DNA of 64,000 nt from Galeopsis tetrahit (lineage: Eukaryota > Streptophyta > Magnoliopsida > Lamiales > Lamiaceae): NCBI GenBank assembly GCA_963675135.1, contig OY776128.1:74282670-74346669 (forward strand), given 5' to 3'. The position numbers and the translations under genes are program-made. Positions 44,065 to 57,279 of the stretch are shown piece after piece; position 1 is the stretch's first letter, and each line of letters starts with the position of its first letter. Under the pieces are notes generated by a model. It was given only the letters and a program-made list of their open reading frames with translations, made no database searches and was not told the DNA's origin.

Positions 44065-44751
44065 GGGTTAATTGCAAAAAAAAAATCACGACCTTTAGAG
44101 TTTTTATCCATTACAACATATCTTTTTTTTCTTTACAATTTGATACACCACCTTTTTAAGTTTTGCAATTCAATACATCTGTCAATTTTCTGACAACAAT
44201 TAAAATTATGATGTGATTGTCAGAGTTGTCGAGGTGCCACATAAATATTACGAATGATAAATAATTTACTTTTTTAATTTTTAAAACGTTTTTAATTAAA
44301 AAAAAATACTAAAAAAATTAATTTTAAACTAAAAAGAATACTAAAAAAATTATTTTAAACTAAAAACAATACTAAAAAAAAATGTTTTAAAAAAAACCAT
44401 AAACCAATTTAATTATTAGTATCATTTCTCCAAAAACTCAAAAAATAAGATCGCGTCCTCCAAATCACAGTCCAAAAAAAATAATGTAAAATTTTGTATA
44501 TTATTTTTATTTAAAAAAGTTTTTAAAATAAAAAATATATATTTTATTGATCAGTCATGACATTTACGTGGACATTTGTGTAGAACTTTAATGCGGTTTC
44601 AGTGTATACACATGAATTGTGTTGACGAAAAATAAACACATGCATCGAATTGCAAAACTTAAAAAGGTGGTGTATTGAATTGCAAAGAAAAAAAGGATAT
44701 GTTGTAATTGATAAACACAGTAAAGTTCGTGATTTTTTTTGCAATTAACCC
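44065..44751. mobile_element. 687-bp MULE-type MITE with exact 9-bp duplication
   Basis: Flanked by perfect tttaatgta copies (44056-44064 and 44752-44760). Ends GGGTTAATTGCAAAAAAA and TTTTTTTTGCAATTAACCC pair, as do the sub-terminal cacctttttaagttttgcaa and ttgcaaaacttaaaaaggtg. The interior is A-rich, with repeated aatactaaaaaaat words. No coding capacity. Confidence 0.88.
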
Positions 44752-44814
44752 TTTAATGTAAAAAAAAAAAAAAGACTGATGTTAGGCCCAAATATGCCTC
44801 ATCTTTATTTATAT

Positions 44815-45803
44815 GGGCTGACTATTTAAACCTTCATTTGTGTTGGATGCACTCTCTCTATCACTTTATTAATTTAATAATTGTGTGAAAATTCTAAAAT
44901 ATTCTTTGAGTAATACTACAATACTAAATTCACCTCCACTACTAACTACACCCCTTACTCAACCTTTGAACCCTAAACCTAATTTATGCAGCAACAGCCG
45001 TCGCCACCACCAATACCGGTGGAAACCAAATAAATTTTTTTATGAAATTTCAGAAAAAACTTAGAAAAATCTCAAAAAAAAAAAAATCGACAAATCAGTG
45101 TCGACCATATACCCTCTCGTCGACAACAATTTATCGATGAGAGTGTATATGGTCGAACTACAATGGTCGAATTTTTTTTTTTTAAAATTCGACAAAGTAA
45201 TGTCGACCATATACACTCTCGTCGACAACAATTTATCGACAAAATTGTATATGATCGACATTACATTGTCGAAAATATATTTAAAAAAAAATGGAAGGGT
45301 TTCTGCAGGATGTAGAAAACCCTAAAAAAAATTTGTGGCCATTACCGGCGGCGGCGGCCGATGCACATACCTGGGGTGGGGGTGGCCGACATCTTGGACC
45401 AAGAGGCAGCAGCGGCGGGATGAACCAAAAAAATTGTAGAAATCGGAGAGGGAGGGGGCGGTGGCCGGGTTGGGGGAAAGGGGGCGGTAGAAAATAAAGA
45501 TGGAGGATGGGTGGGGGCGGCATAAGACGAAAAGGAGAATATGGAGGAGGGGCGACGGGGGCTGGGTTCGGCGGTCGCGGGGTGGGGGCGGTGGCCACGG
45601 GAAGAAAAAATGGGGGAAGGGGAAGAAGAAAAGGAGAGGAGAGGAAGGGGAGAAATTAGAGTTTTGGGGATGTTTAGCAAATAGTTTTTTGAGATAAAAG
45701 GATGTTTAGAACAATTTGAAGGGAATGTGTTTATCCATAAAATTTGGGGTGCATAAATTGGGGGTGTGTTCTAAGCCGGATTGGAGGTGTAAATAGTCAG
45801 CCC
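44815..45803 (+). mobile_element. Palindrome-bearing repeat element, more complete copy
   Basis: Bounded by inverted ends gggctgactatttaaacc (left) and gtgtaaatagtcagcccc (right), so about 990 bases long. It contains two palindromes (45087-45171 and 45189-45272) and a G-rich tract (45360-45660) with many GGG runs that gives long but meaningless Pro-rich frames on the minus strand. A diverged, truncated inverted copy is at 570-1186. No target duplication could be settled (ttatttatat occurs left, ttatttaaat a few bases inside the right flank). Class undetermined. Confidence 0.65.
45087..45272. repeat. Two GTCGAC palindromes in the better copy
   Basis: 45087-45171 runs cgacaaatcagtgtcgacca to its complement, and 45189-45272 runs cgacaaagtaatgtcgacca to its complement. 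The core of each is ctctcgtcgacaacaattta with tatcgacgagag-type sequence. The order is the mirror image of 759-946. Confidence 0.85.
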
Positions 45804-45959
45804 CTAAATTTATTTAAATGGGCCATTCCAATATGAATATTTCTTCCTAAAAAACTACCTCCTTTAATTGGTGAAGATTTTGAACAAATGTGATGTGAAT
45901 TAATTGGTTAAGAAATAATACGGGACTTTCTATGTTATTCTAAACTAAGATATATTTTC

Positions 45960-46230
45960 TTTTTCTTGTAAATTTAGTTTGATAAGGCTCGAACTTGACT
46001 CGATCGTATAGATAAATAAGTTGAACTCGAATTCGTTAGATACTCAATTTACTAATGAGTCGGTTTGAGCTCAATTCGTTAGACTCGATATCTATAAAAA
46101 TTATTTTAATTTTATTAGGCTAAATGAGTAGAGCTCATTTTTTCGCTTGTCATTATAATTGAGTCGAGCTCGTTTTTTCGTTTGCCAATGTAGTCGAACT
46201 CCAAATGCTTGTCTCGGCTCGCATAACCGT
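45960..46230. repeat. GAGTCGAGCTCG-rich dispersed repeat fragment
   Basis: Shares cgaactcgactcga / gagctcgttttttcg words with 38150-38450 and 52080-52250. This is a common kind of degraded plant repeat; class not recognised. Confidence 0.5.
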
Positions 46231-47430
46231 GGAGCATATATGGTTTAAATCAATTGTTTCACTGTTTGCATTCAACTCTACCGTTTCAAAGATGCATGAT
46301 TAGTATATTATTCCGTACAATCATGACCTTTAATTAATACTGTATAATAAAAAAATTCAGCCAGTGGAATATATAATTACAGTACTTTGTTTTTTTTAAA
46401 GGATATATACCTTTCACACCTGCTTTTTCGATTATTTAGAAACTTCATCCGTACAATATCTATAATATTATTAATGTCATTGTTTTAGGGTCTATACATA
46501 CACACAAGTCAACTCACTTATTTATATTTTTTATAAAATTATATTTATTATAATATTTTTAAAAAAGTTGGTGAATAATAAGTATGAAATGGAAGTATAA
46601 TTAATTCATAATCACTATATAAATTGTTATAGAGGCAGATACCATCTTCTAAGTAATTAGTTGGGCTTTATAGTTTTAGTTAGTTGAGCGTTATTCAGGC
46701 CCATTGGCTTCACAAACTATATTATTATAGATTTTCTTTTCACAAAATTTTACCAGTTATTATCTATCTACTAGTATAAGTTATAACTCTCATATATATA
46801 AAAATGAGTAATATAATATTAATTTCTTATAAAAATAATAATAACACATATTTAAATATTGTATCATAGTACAATTGATATTGAGTTTCTTAAAAGTAAT
46901 CACTATTTGTGCTCCATATCAAAGCTGTATTCAATTGATTTTTTATATAATATTTATATACATAGGTACTTCATACTTGTCTACAGTATCAAAATTACAA
47001 CTATAAATTGTTCAAGTACGATTATCGCTCTCGATACAAGAGAATTATGTGGAACGTAAAATCGATTACATAATAGCACAAATTAGTATTCATTTTTTTA
47101 AAAAATATTAAAACAACATGAATTGAAATTATATTTTATCTCAACATGATACGGGACCTATCTTGCATACATAAATTTGACTTTTTTTTCTAAATATTTG
47201 GGTAATAAATCCAAGTATTTCATGATGGGGCCGGGAATAAAATGACAAAAAGAAAATCGGTGTTGGGTTATCAAAGTGTTGGACACAATGAGAAGGTATA
47301 AATGAAGTCATGAGGAGCACCACCCAAATTAACATGTGAATCTCTCTCTTGAATGGACAGCGTAACGAAGTGTTTGTCATTATATACATAGTACTATAAC
47401 CTTTTTTTACAACTTGCAATCTCTACAATT
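46231..47430. other. Gene-free spacer
   Basis: No gene, RNA gene or paired repeat ends seen. Confidence 0.5.
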
Positions 47431-47438
47431 TTTTTGTA

Positions 47439-47752
47439 CTCCCTTCGTCTTGTAAAAATTTTGCTCAGACATATTTTTTGGTCCACATAGTATATGTTTA
47501 TTCTATTTAAATAATTAACTTTTGAGTATTTTTTTTACTCTATTAACAAGATTGAGTATGTACCAACACTATTGTTTACTCGTTATCCCACATATATTTT
47601 TTATAATTAAAATATACATAAACTTTTTAAAACAAAATGTGAAGTACTTTTATGAAAAGTGGGAGTAGGACTTTAGGACTAATTTAGTAAGTAATTTTTT
47701 TTTTTAAATATGTATAAAAAGAAGTGAGCAAAATTTTACTGGAAAGAGGGAG
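47439..47752. mobile_element. Stowaway-like MITE
   Basis: ctcccttcgtcttgtaaaaa pairs with ttttactggaaagagggag; TA on both sides. 314 bases. Internal sequence (ttattctatttaaataatta, acttttgagtattttttt) is shared with 56449-56681 and 57280-57799. Confidence 0.8.
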
Positions 47753-47994
47753 TATTTGATTTTAATTTCTACTATGCAAAATTGATAGAATGCAACTTTA
47801 ACCCTATTTTTTAGTATTTTTCAGCCAATTTTCGATAAAAATATAATTTAAATTGCAATTAATGGATTTCACATAGTACATCAAATAAAAAAAATTGTAC
47901 AGGTTGTAAGTGAATAAAATTATTATAGTATTAGACTATTAAAAAACAAAATGTGAGTTAAATTAGATCATAAGTGAATAACATACACTTAAAA

Positions 47995-48426
47995 TTATGA
48001 CATATTACACAACAATTTATCTAGATCATTCCGACCCCTCTATATTGAAGAACTTCGGAGGCACCATGTCTGAACAAATATCGGAAGATGTTATTGACAA
48101 ATTTAACGTTATCGCTACGGAGGTCTTCGTGATTGATTATTTGTTCCCTTTTGTCGATGGAATGCGTCTTGTCACCTCGTTTACGGGACGTTGTGGTGAT
48201 GTCTTTGACCTGCCACGATCTTTAGTTCGATTCTCGTTTTTTGTCTGTTTATGTGCTCTTTTAATTTGACCCAGAGAGGTGTACATTTTTCCCTAATTCA
48301 AGTTTTGTCCCGAATGAGGGTTTTCTCTAATAAAGTTTGAATGACTCTCCAACCTTTGGTTCGACTTGTAAACTCATTGTTTTAAATTTTTTAATTTTTT
48401 TTTAATACATAGCCTTTATTTGCCTA

Positions 48427-48464
<38 letters not shown>

Positions 48465-48465
48465 A
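47995..48465 (+). mobile_element. Probable 3' end of a LINE-like retroposon with A-tail
   Basis: Sequence of higher complexity than its surroundings ends in a run of about 30 A (48432-48461). Before the tail, words like tgtacatttttccctaattc, ttttgtcccgaatgaggg and taataaagtttgaatgac resemble the 3' untranslated part of plant retroelements. The frame 47997-48269 shows no reverse transcriptase or RNase H motif. The 5' limit and target duplication were not found. Confidence 0.4.
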
Positions 48466-49612
48466 TTTTAAGGGAGTGCATCTTTTTAGGTGAAATCTTT
48501 CGAGAAAGTGGGATTATGTCGAGGGTAAAATTTATAGGAATGGAAGTTTGTGAAGTATGATTTGAGGCCTGAATTATAGGAACAACTTGCCAAAAGATAA
48601 CCTTTTTTGTCTCCATCACATAATCACAACTTTTCATGATTTAAGGTCCATATTCAATCACACACTCTCACTCATACTACTTGTACATACATATACATAC
48701 GCTGATAATTGAGACAGACTTACAAGGAATTCACTTAAAAAAACATTTGTGCATGTAGGATATTGAAATTCTATTACTTTTTTGAATCTGTATTCTGTGC
48801 ACCGAAAACACTATAATACAACTAGATGCGGATATAAAACGTGTAGACTAATATAATTAAAGCGTGTATGTGAATACTTTATTTTCAAAATTGAGTCCAC
48901 TCATATGTACACCAGTTGCACAGTATTATTGTTTTCACCAAACATATTATTTGTTTCAACTGAATTGTATTATTAGTTACACGAAACACTATTACCTATT
49001 TTTAGTGAACACTGTTAGTTGATTTCACTAAACCATGCTTAATTAATTGATCAATATTATATGATTACTGAACCATACTAACTGTTTTCATTGAATATTA
49101 TTAATTGCATCAATTATGTGCAAGTGATGCAATATGAATAATTATATTTTCTACTATTTCTAATATAATAATTATCACATTGTGCATTGGATATTTTGGA
49201 TTAATTGTACCCCCAATTCGTTAGACCGACCAAAAAGTTCCATTACCTAATTGATTCAATGCATAGATTATGGTAAAAATAATAGTTACTCCGTATTATA
49301 TACTGGAGTACGTACTATATAATTAGCACAATCAAACACAGTGTTATGTACAGTATATATAATAAAGTTGAATTAGGGTATAAATTGAAGGGGCACGAAA
49401 ATGTCAAATAAAAAGTAATGGCATATATATATAGCAACCTTTTTTGGGATACTGCTGAAGAAAATAATGGGAGTCGTTTTCTGTAATATTATATAATTAT
49501 TATACTATATGATTCCAGTTATTTTCGTCTCATTCTTAGATTGCACATGGGTTTATAATTCACAATGCCCTACACAATCGGTTAACATTTTACATTCTAC
49601 TTTAGTAATATA
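48466..49612. other. Gene-free spacer
   Basis: Nothing recognised apart from AT-rich sequence. Confidence 0.5.
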
Positions 49613-49949
49613 CTAGTGCAAAATCCGCGTATTACGCGGGATCGTAAAAAAAATATTATTTAGTAAAATAAAATGAAAGAATGATAAAAAAAAAAATATT
49701 ATAAATAAAATTATAATTATGATTATTTAGAAAATATGAAGAAATTAAGAGGATGGAGAATGTATAAGAAAGAAAAATAATTTTAAAAATTAAATTTGGG
49801 AGAGAGGGAGAAAAAATAGGAAATATGAAAGAGAAAAATATTTTTGAAAAATAAAAATCAAAATTACAGGAATTAAGAGTTTTAGAAAAGAAGGCATTTT
49901 AAGAAGCCACGTCAGTCAGAGAAGATTGAGAATTAGTATATAAGGTAGA
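49613..49949 (-). mobile_element. Non-autonomous Helitron, 337 bp
   Basis: Read on the minus strand it begins TCTACCTTATATACTAATTC and ends with a stem ccgcgtattacgcgg, then attttgca and CTAG. A 5' TC, a GC-rich hairpin about 10 bases from the end and a CTRR terminus are the Helitron signature. It lies between A (before TC) and T (after CTAG), as expected for AT-target insertion without duplication. The acgtggc word after the 5' end also matches common plant Helitrons. Confidence 0.8.
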
Positions 49950-50620
49950 TTTCTAATGTAAATTTATAGAGATTTTGATAGGGTTGGATGCATGGTATAT
50001 ATATATATGTGTGAGAAACAATTGCTATTGAGAGAATAAAGTATTTTTTTTGTAGGGTGTTGTTAGTATTGTTTGATAGAATTTTAAAATCTATTATTTT
50101 TAGTTTCGTTATAGACTGAGTTGATACTCTGATAGCAATATTCAAAGTCTGGTCAAACTCAATCACGAAATTAATATATTTTAAAATTTGAAAAAATTAC
50201 TTAATTCTACACAAACTCGATCTGTTTGGATCTTATATGAAAACGTTTCAACCATTTTCTATTAATTTTTCACAAGGTTTACGGTAGTAGCGGTGATCTT
50301 TCTCCTTTTATTTTTATTTTTTTATCTCTATCTTTTGATGGACATTCTTCAATTCATTAACTTTCGTTGACTAGTTGAGACTCGAGATAGATTGTTACCG
50401 TCGCAATTGTTTACCAAATATACTGTATATATATATCGCATAAAATTGAGAGAGGTGACTATTGAGCAACTATATGGAACTTTGAGATGCAATTGTGAGA
50501 ATTGTTTATAGATTTCTTTCTCACTATACTTGCACAATTATTTTTTATTTCTACAAATGTAACATACTATGTAGTAATAAGTCAAACACTATTAGAAGGT
50601 TGTAATAATATATAAGTAAA
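49950..50620. other. Gene-free spacer
   Basis: No gene or repeat end recognised. Confidence 0.5.
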
Positions 50621-50633
50621 CACTAATATTGTT

Positions 50634-50712
50634 AAGTATAAGATGTAATGCTATTTTATAAAATCATATTATGGTATAAGTGTAATGCTATTTTATAAAA
50701 ACATATTATTGT
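50634..50712 (+). repeat. Two-copy tandem repeat, ~40-base unit
   Basis: taatgctattttataaaa, then catattatggtataag-type sequence, occurs twice in a row. Confidence 0.75.
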
Positions 50713-52070
50713 ATTGCATTATTTTGATACACTACATAAGTCGTGTGGTTCAATTGATCACAAATCCAATTTTCCTCATAATTTAAAACTATTTTACAGA
50801 CTATTTTTTAAAATAAAAATGATTTTAATTTGCATATCCAATAGAGTTTACAAACACCATCCAGGATTCCAGATTTTCTTTTACATTGAAAATTGTGTGA
50901 GATTGTCTTAAAAACATCTCATTTTATTAGACATGTTCTTTTTTATAAGGTATATATGTTGGGTTTTCAGTCGTCTTCGATGAACAATTTCGATAGTGAC
51001 AAGTTCAGGTCATTTGAGTATCAAATTTATTCGAAATATAGAAGAAATTATCAAGAGACCAAGGTTGGATAACACATCATCCACACACTGCTCTCACTTT
51101 CATTTTAACGTCACAAAAAAGGAAGAAGGCTAAATTGTGTTGTGTACATGTATGACTACCAACAGCCCTAGAGCAAATAAAGGGGGTTGGGCTTAATGGT
51201 TTACCCCTTGTTGGCACCATGTAAAAATGTGTTTTGGCAATTGTGTCTTTCACACAAAACTCAATTCATTGTTGTCCTATGTAGTTGACAACATCTATGT
51301 TTATATTAACTTATTGAGTCACCATCTTTACTATCAGTGACGCGTGACGAAAATGTGAGAGTAGAGAGTGAGAGAACAAAGAGTGAAGTGTTACTCATCT
51401 TAGTTCTTTGGTTAACTTCACTACATTTCGATTCGAAATTTACTTTTTTTTTTTTTTTGAAGAAAAAGAAAATTTTCCAGCATCCTTGGTCTGCCAATAT
51501 CCATAAATTCCTGTACTATTAAAACCAAATTGTTCCGTTTAATTTGAAAAAAACAGTGTCTGTTTCTTACAGAGTGGTATCTCAGTGATGGTCTGGCCAT
51601 CAAGAAAATACTAGTAGTTAGGTAAAACATTATTTTCAAACCTATCTCGTGACTTAAAAAAATATACTACTACTGATATTATTTTTAAGGAAATAGAAGC
51701 CCACTGCACCAAAATAATTACTAATAATTTTATGTGCATGCACATCTTCAAGCTATACTATGTATATATATATATTCTGTTTTTCTTAGAATTATATATA
51801 TAATAAGTAATTAAAAGATATATATATAGTGTAGTTAAATATCATTGTCTGGTGTTTGGAATCTTAAATTGGAGAGTTGGGTCTTAAATCACATGGCATG
51901 TACAACAATACGACAACTTTGGTGGAACATCCCTCACATGACTTCTCAACAGTGACCCTTAATGTCCAACATGTGTATACATGCAATCTCTATTTATTGG
52001 AGTAGTCTTCTTTAAATATGGTTGAAATTTTTACATAATATACTCAAAATTTAGTCCAATTTTGTAAATT
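50713..52070. other. Gene-free spacer
   Basis: Frames at 51306-51639 overlap on both strands around a poly-T/poly-A stem (51443-51475) and are not genes. Confidence 0.5.
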
Positions 52071-52074
52071 CATG

Positions 52075-52260
52075 AGTTGCTCATGAGCTCGGCTCGAAGA
52101 ACGAGTCGAGTTTGAGCTTGATAGATATCTGATTTACTAATAAGTCGGTTTGAGCTCGATAAACTCGTTTACAAGTCGAGCCGAGCTCATTTTTCTTCAA
52201 GTCGAAGTAATCAATACAAGTCGAATTCAAATTTCAAGTTCTCAACTCGAATATCAACTC
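52075..52260. repeat. GAGTCGAG-rich dispersed repeat fragment
   Basis: gagctcggctcgaagaacga and caagtcgagccgagctc, the same kind of words as 45960-46230. Confidence 0.5.
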
Positions 52261-55200
52261 TACTAAGTTTTTTTTAGGCATTACAACTCTACTCAAATTT
52301 GATCAACACATGCATATAGTACTTTTTTTTTTTAACTTTAAATATGATTCAAACTATTTACCATAGTTTTCAGACAAAGGATTGAATCATCCGATTAAAC
52401 TGTGAGCCAGTTATTGATCCCGTTTCAATTACCCATTTAAAATCATTTTTGTGATTTAATCGGGAAAAATCGATAAGAACCAGAAAATCAGCCAAAATCG
52501 ATGAATCGATTAGAACTAGAAAACTAGTGAAATAGTAAATCGAATGAACAATTTTTTTTTAATGTATTTATGATTTAAGTTCGGTTTTGCTTTAACATTT
52601 TTCTTTGTCGACTTCACGTCTAAAAGTTTTAGACTTAAATGCGTTTTAAACTTTTTTAACCATTCTACCTTAATATTTTAATTTGAAAATTCATTGTTGA
52701 CAATGGTGTATGAATTGTAGTTTGACTTGTTTCATATTATCTATTAACTATGTGCTTATTTTATGTGTATCTTATAGTTTTGTAAGCGCATATTTATATT
52801 TTTGTGAATGAACAATATGAAATATTGAAATATTAAAAGAAAAATTAGTAGGAATCATGTTGGTTGTTGAAATGCCAGTCAAATCAATCTAACATCTAAC
52901 TTGGTTGGACCAACAATTGGTGTTCAATCCGGTTTATTCTTTGGTCCAATTATAAAAACGTTGCTATTTACATCCCCAAATTGATAATATGCTAATCATT
53001 TACTCAAATTTGATCAAATCTATTAAAACAAATTACATCTTAAATATCTTTGTGGACTCAAATATACTTTTATACTTTCTAAAAGTTATAGTAGCATATT
53101 CTTTTAGTCGCTTTTTATTCTAATTTTCAATCTTGAAAATGATATGAGAGACTGAGTTTATTTATTCCATTTTCAAGACATTTCAAGGATGTAAATTCAA
53201 TTCAGAAGTACTTTTGACTTCTTTTTTTATGAACTCTTTTTGACATTTTATTAAACATGTTTGGTCAAATTTAACCAACGGTACTGAGCGAATTTAGTAC
53301 TTTTCGGGTGTATTGCACTAGCCCTCTCCATTTTTATATCACAAATAATTTGAAAAAAAAAATACTACTAGTTAAAACTATTTTTTAACTTTACGTTTAC
53401 ATTTGTTTCAAAAAATAAAATAAAATTGACGTTTACATTAAAATGTACTCCGTATTTGTGACTAATGAAAAAGTTTTAATATGGGATGCGCAAAAAAGGG
53501 CCCACAAATTAACTTTTGAGCTGCTTATTGTTTTTTCTTATTTGTTTTTGCTATCAGTAAAGGAATTATTGTGCATTATATTTTCTTCATTGACACAAAA
53601 TCTACTTTAATATTTATTGGAATATTATTTATTGGGCAGAACGTGACAACCTTTGAGAAAAGAAACAGCAAATGGCGAACTTTAAAAAAAAAAAATACAA
53701 ATATATTCATAATCTTTTGTTTACTATGTAAGTTCCTTTCAAAGCTTTACATAAATTTTTGGTACAGAGATTAAAAATTATGTAACGTCTAGTTGAGGTA
53801 TAGAGAACTAAGAAAAATAGAAAAGAAAAAAAGGTGGAGGATAAACAATTGTTTTTTTTAAATAAGGAAATATTAAATTTAGGTTGAATGTACAAATAAA
53901 AAGTGTAAACCTTGAAGGATGGATGTAGGCTTTTTTTTTTTTAATATGATACACCAAGTTTATATTTTATGTACCTTTATCTTTCACAAAAAACAGTAAG
54001 TTGTCGAAAAATAATTATATTATCAAATTAAATAAGTGGAATGCATGTTAATTGTAAAAATTTAAAAGTCATGATAAATTTGCCGAAAAATGTAAAAATA
54101 TTAGTATGAATTTATTAATGTTTAAAAGAATTTCATATAAGTTAAAAGTTCGAACTCTTAAACACATAAATAATTAATTTCCTAATAAACGCTTTACCCT
54201 ATATATTTGTAGCAGTACTACTCAAATTCATTCTATATTTTTCTATATGTATATTTGAAATGAAAATTGAAAATATTTGATGAAATTATTGGCAAAATAA
54301 TGAGGAATAAATTATTGAGATGTCACATGTTTTTCAAATTTTAGCATCTGGTGAAGAAATAAATGATGGGTAACGGTCATGGTTTTTTTGCCCTCTGCAA
54401 GATCTGATATGGTTTTTTAATTATTTTATATTAATATATAATTTGATCTTTTAGTCGGCCTGTGTCTATGTACCTTATACTTATCTTAATAATATAATTT
54501 TTTAATACAGATTTTATATCTGAGTACTCCATATATTAATAAAAACACTTTATATATGTGCAGGTCTAACAGTAAATAATTCCAGAACTTCCACGTACTA
54601 CAGTATTTTTTGACAAATTAGGAGTATAATTTGGGCCAATGAATTATGTTAATAAAATAGTGATATGGACAATAACTTATATGGCACAAAAATAAAAAAA
54701 ACTCATCTCAAGAGATTCAACAACTAATTTAATACAAAAGGTGCAATATTATGCATAGACAAATCTACTCGAATCTCCCGTATTACTAATAGAAAGTTCA
54801 GAATGTTATGTATCATCATTATATTAATTCGGTTCATGTGTTGTTTTTATATTAATTTTATTGATGGGTCGATATCTCAAATAGTTACATATTTATCAAA
54901 TGTAATTTTATTGATTGATTTTTATATGTGTAATTTTTTTTCCGACTCATAAAAAATAGAAAATTTAACTATCTCAATATTAATTACAGTATAATAATTA
55001 AATAAATAATTATATTAAACGTTACTAATTGTTTAAAAAATAAAATACATACATTAAAAAAAAAATTACTACTTAATGTAATAACATTTGTTAACATTTC
55101 ACATAATACGCGAAAGCTTATCTAGTAGTAGTAAATATAATAAGCTATATTTATAAACAATATTTCATAGATCAAAATCTGTGCAATGTCTTAAATAGAA

Positions 55201-56440
55201 AACGTATGCTCCCTTAAATGTGTTAATATTACATGTAATTAGTGAATATAAAATAATTAGATTTCTTAATTTCCATGCATGCATTAAATGTTGGGTACTA
55301 ATAATAATAATTTTCTATATTCTATCTTATTATGGAGTATTCAAATAGTACGTTTGACCAGAATGGCCTACATAGTGTTAATTAGTAGCTAGGCTTTGGA
55401 TTAATATTATTTTAAAATAAGAATTAATAGTATCTTATTTGGACGTAATCCCACCATAACCTAATCATGTTATGATCACCAAAAACTTGACCAACATAAT
55501 TAAAGCAATCAATTAAAATCATTGCTCATTCTTTTTTTGTACCCATAGAAATTATTGATCACACCGCGTTATATTACCTTTATGTTCCATGACTATTCCC
55601 TATCAACACCAATTTTAATTCTTTCTTAATTTTTCTCCACATGAGATTTGCATTCATAACACTTTAATTTTGTTTTTAATTATTAATTGCACCAATTTTG
55701 TTATAATTATTAACTTCTTTTCAAATAAGTATTCGGTTCAACAATAATGACAGTTGAAGTTTGTTGATGAGGGATAGAAGTGAAAAAAACTATATGTGAG
55801 CGACTCGATATCTCCAAGATTACACAAAGTAAAGTATTTTATAATTACTTTAACGATCAAATTAAATTTTCAACTCATACATGCATGTTTGACTGGCGTG
55901 ATGAGCTGATAAGTCAGTGTTTTGTAAATGAAGTCAAGTAATCAAAATCTCATTTCGCTTACCTAACGAGTTCATCAAGACCAACTCATACCACATACCT
56001 AACGAGCTAAACATATCTGACGACGTGTTTAACCAATCAATCTGAATAAATCGTCATGTAACACCACATCAAAACACATGTCCAACAAGTGTCAAACTCT
56101 GTAAATCAATTCAATCTCAATATATAAAAGTTATATTTAAGCTGCCTACTCATTCGTTTCAATTCACTCTATCTATAATCTATACAAGTTATATTGAGTC
56201 TAACTAATATCTCAACAACCACCATTTACAAGAGTCTAACGGTCAGCTCGTGAATCAACAATGTCGTAATTGTATAAAAAACCTCACGTCAGAAACTATA
56301 AATCAAAATAAGAATCTGACCACACCACACATATTAAGGAGCGCATTTTTTTGAATATATATTTTGAACTTCTGTACGAAGAGCGTGTTCTATTAATTTG
56401 GATATACGTACTATATAGCCATATGGGGTCATGTTATCTT
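52261..56440. other. Gene-free AT-rich spacer
   Basis: 52380-52960 has tcgattaaactg and gattaatcgggaaaaatcga words that look like another degraded repeat. No gene, RNA gene or bounded element is supported across this 4.2 kb. Confidence 0.5.
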
Positions 56441-56448
56441 TCTTAGTA

Positions 56449-56681
56449 CTCCCTCCGTCCACCAAAAGTGTGCTCACTTGTTTTTTTAGGTCCACAAAAA
56501 ATACATTTATTCTATTTAAATAGTTCACTTTTGAATATTTTTTTTACTTTAATAACAAGATGGAGTATCTATCAAATATATTTTTTACTCGTTTTCCCAA
56601 ATATATTATTTATAAATAAAATATGATTTTTTTAAAAACATGTATAAAAAAAAGTGAGCACACTTTTGTGGACAGAGGGAG
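56449..56681. mobile_element. Stowaway-like MITE
   Basis: ctccctccgtccaccaaaag and cttttgtggacagagggag pair; TA on both sides. 233 bases, same family as 47439-47752. Confidence 0.88.
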
Positions 56682-57028
56682 TATCTTTTAATATATTATC
56701 AAATAATTAAATATTGACATTATGCGTACGTGTTGAAAAATATTGATCATAAAAATAAAACACCATTCAAACTATATTATCGGATCACATTATAATTAAT
56801 AAGCCCACTTATTGATATTGTTCACAGACAATTTAGATAAAGAGTAGATAATATAATTAAATAGCAAATTTATGAACCAAAGTTCCAACGGGTTAATAGT
56901 CATGGAGTTCCATTTTGAAATATGCGCCTTTGCTTGAGATCATGAGAAACTCTTTTATTAACTCGATCTATTATTTATTGTAATTGTTTATTAAATATAA
57001 AAAACATCCAATAATAATAATTTTTAAA

Positions 57029-57029
<1 letters not shown>

Positions 57030-57061
<32 letters not shown>
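57030..57061. repeat. (AT)n microsatellite
   Basis: About 16 AT units. Confidence 0.95.
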
Positions 57062-57064
<3 letters not shown>

Positions 57065-57279
57065 TTGCATCAAATTACGTTACATGATTTAACTGGGCTA
57101 ACTTCTATTCAATGAGTGAGACTTGTGTTTTTGGTATCAATATATTATATATAAAAATAACTAATATAGTTTAATGAAGTTCATTGAAAATAATGAACAT
57201 TATTCACTAAAAATAACTAATGACATAAACAAATTCAAGCGTGTACGTGGTGCTATTTTTTTCGTCAAGAAAAAAAATA

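Noticed and set aside
45281..45697. Proline-rich frames on the minus strand and Gly/Arg-rich frames on the plus strand
   Set aside because: They come from the G-rich tract of the repeat element. All frames are open because the tract lacks T; there is no splice or motif support.
51306..51639. Overlapping small frames on both strands
   Set aside because: They surround a poly-T/poly-A stem and show no motif or splice structure.
53571..53895. Opposing short frames rich in Phe, Ile, Lys
   Set aside because: Their composition follows the local AT content; no conserved motif.
55085..55130. acgcgaaagcttatctagta considered as a second Helitron end
   Set aside because: No hairpin stem before CTAG and no matching 5' TC end found.
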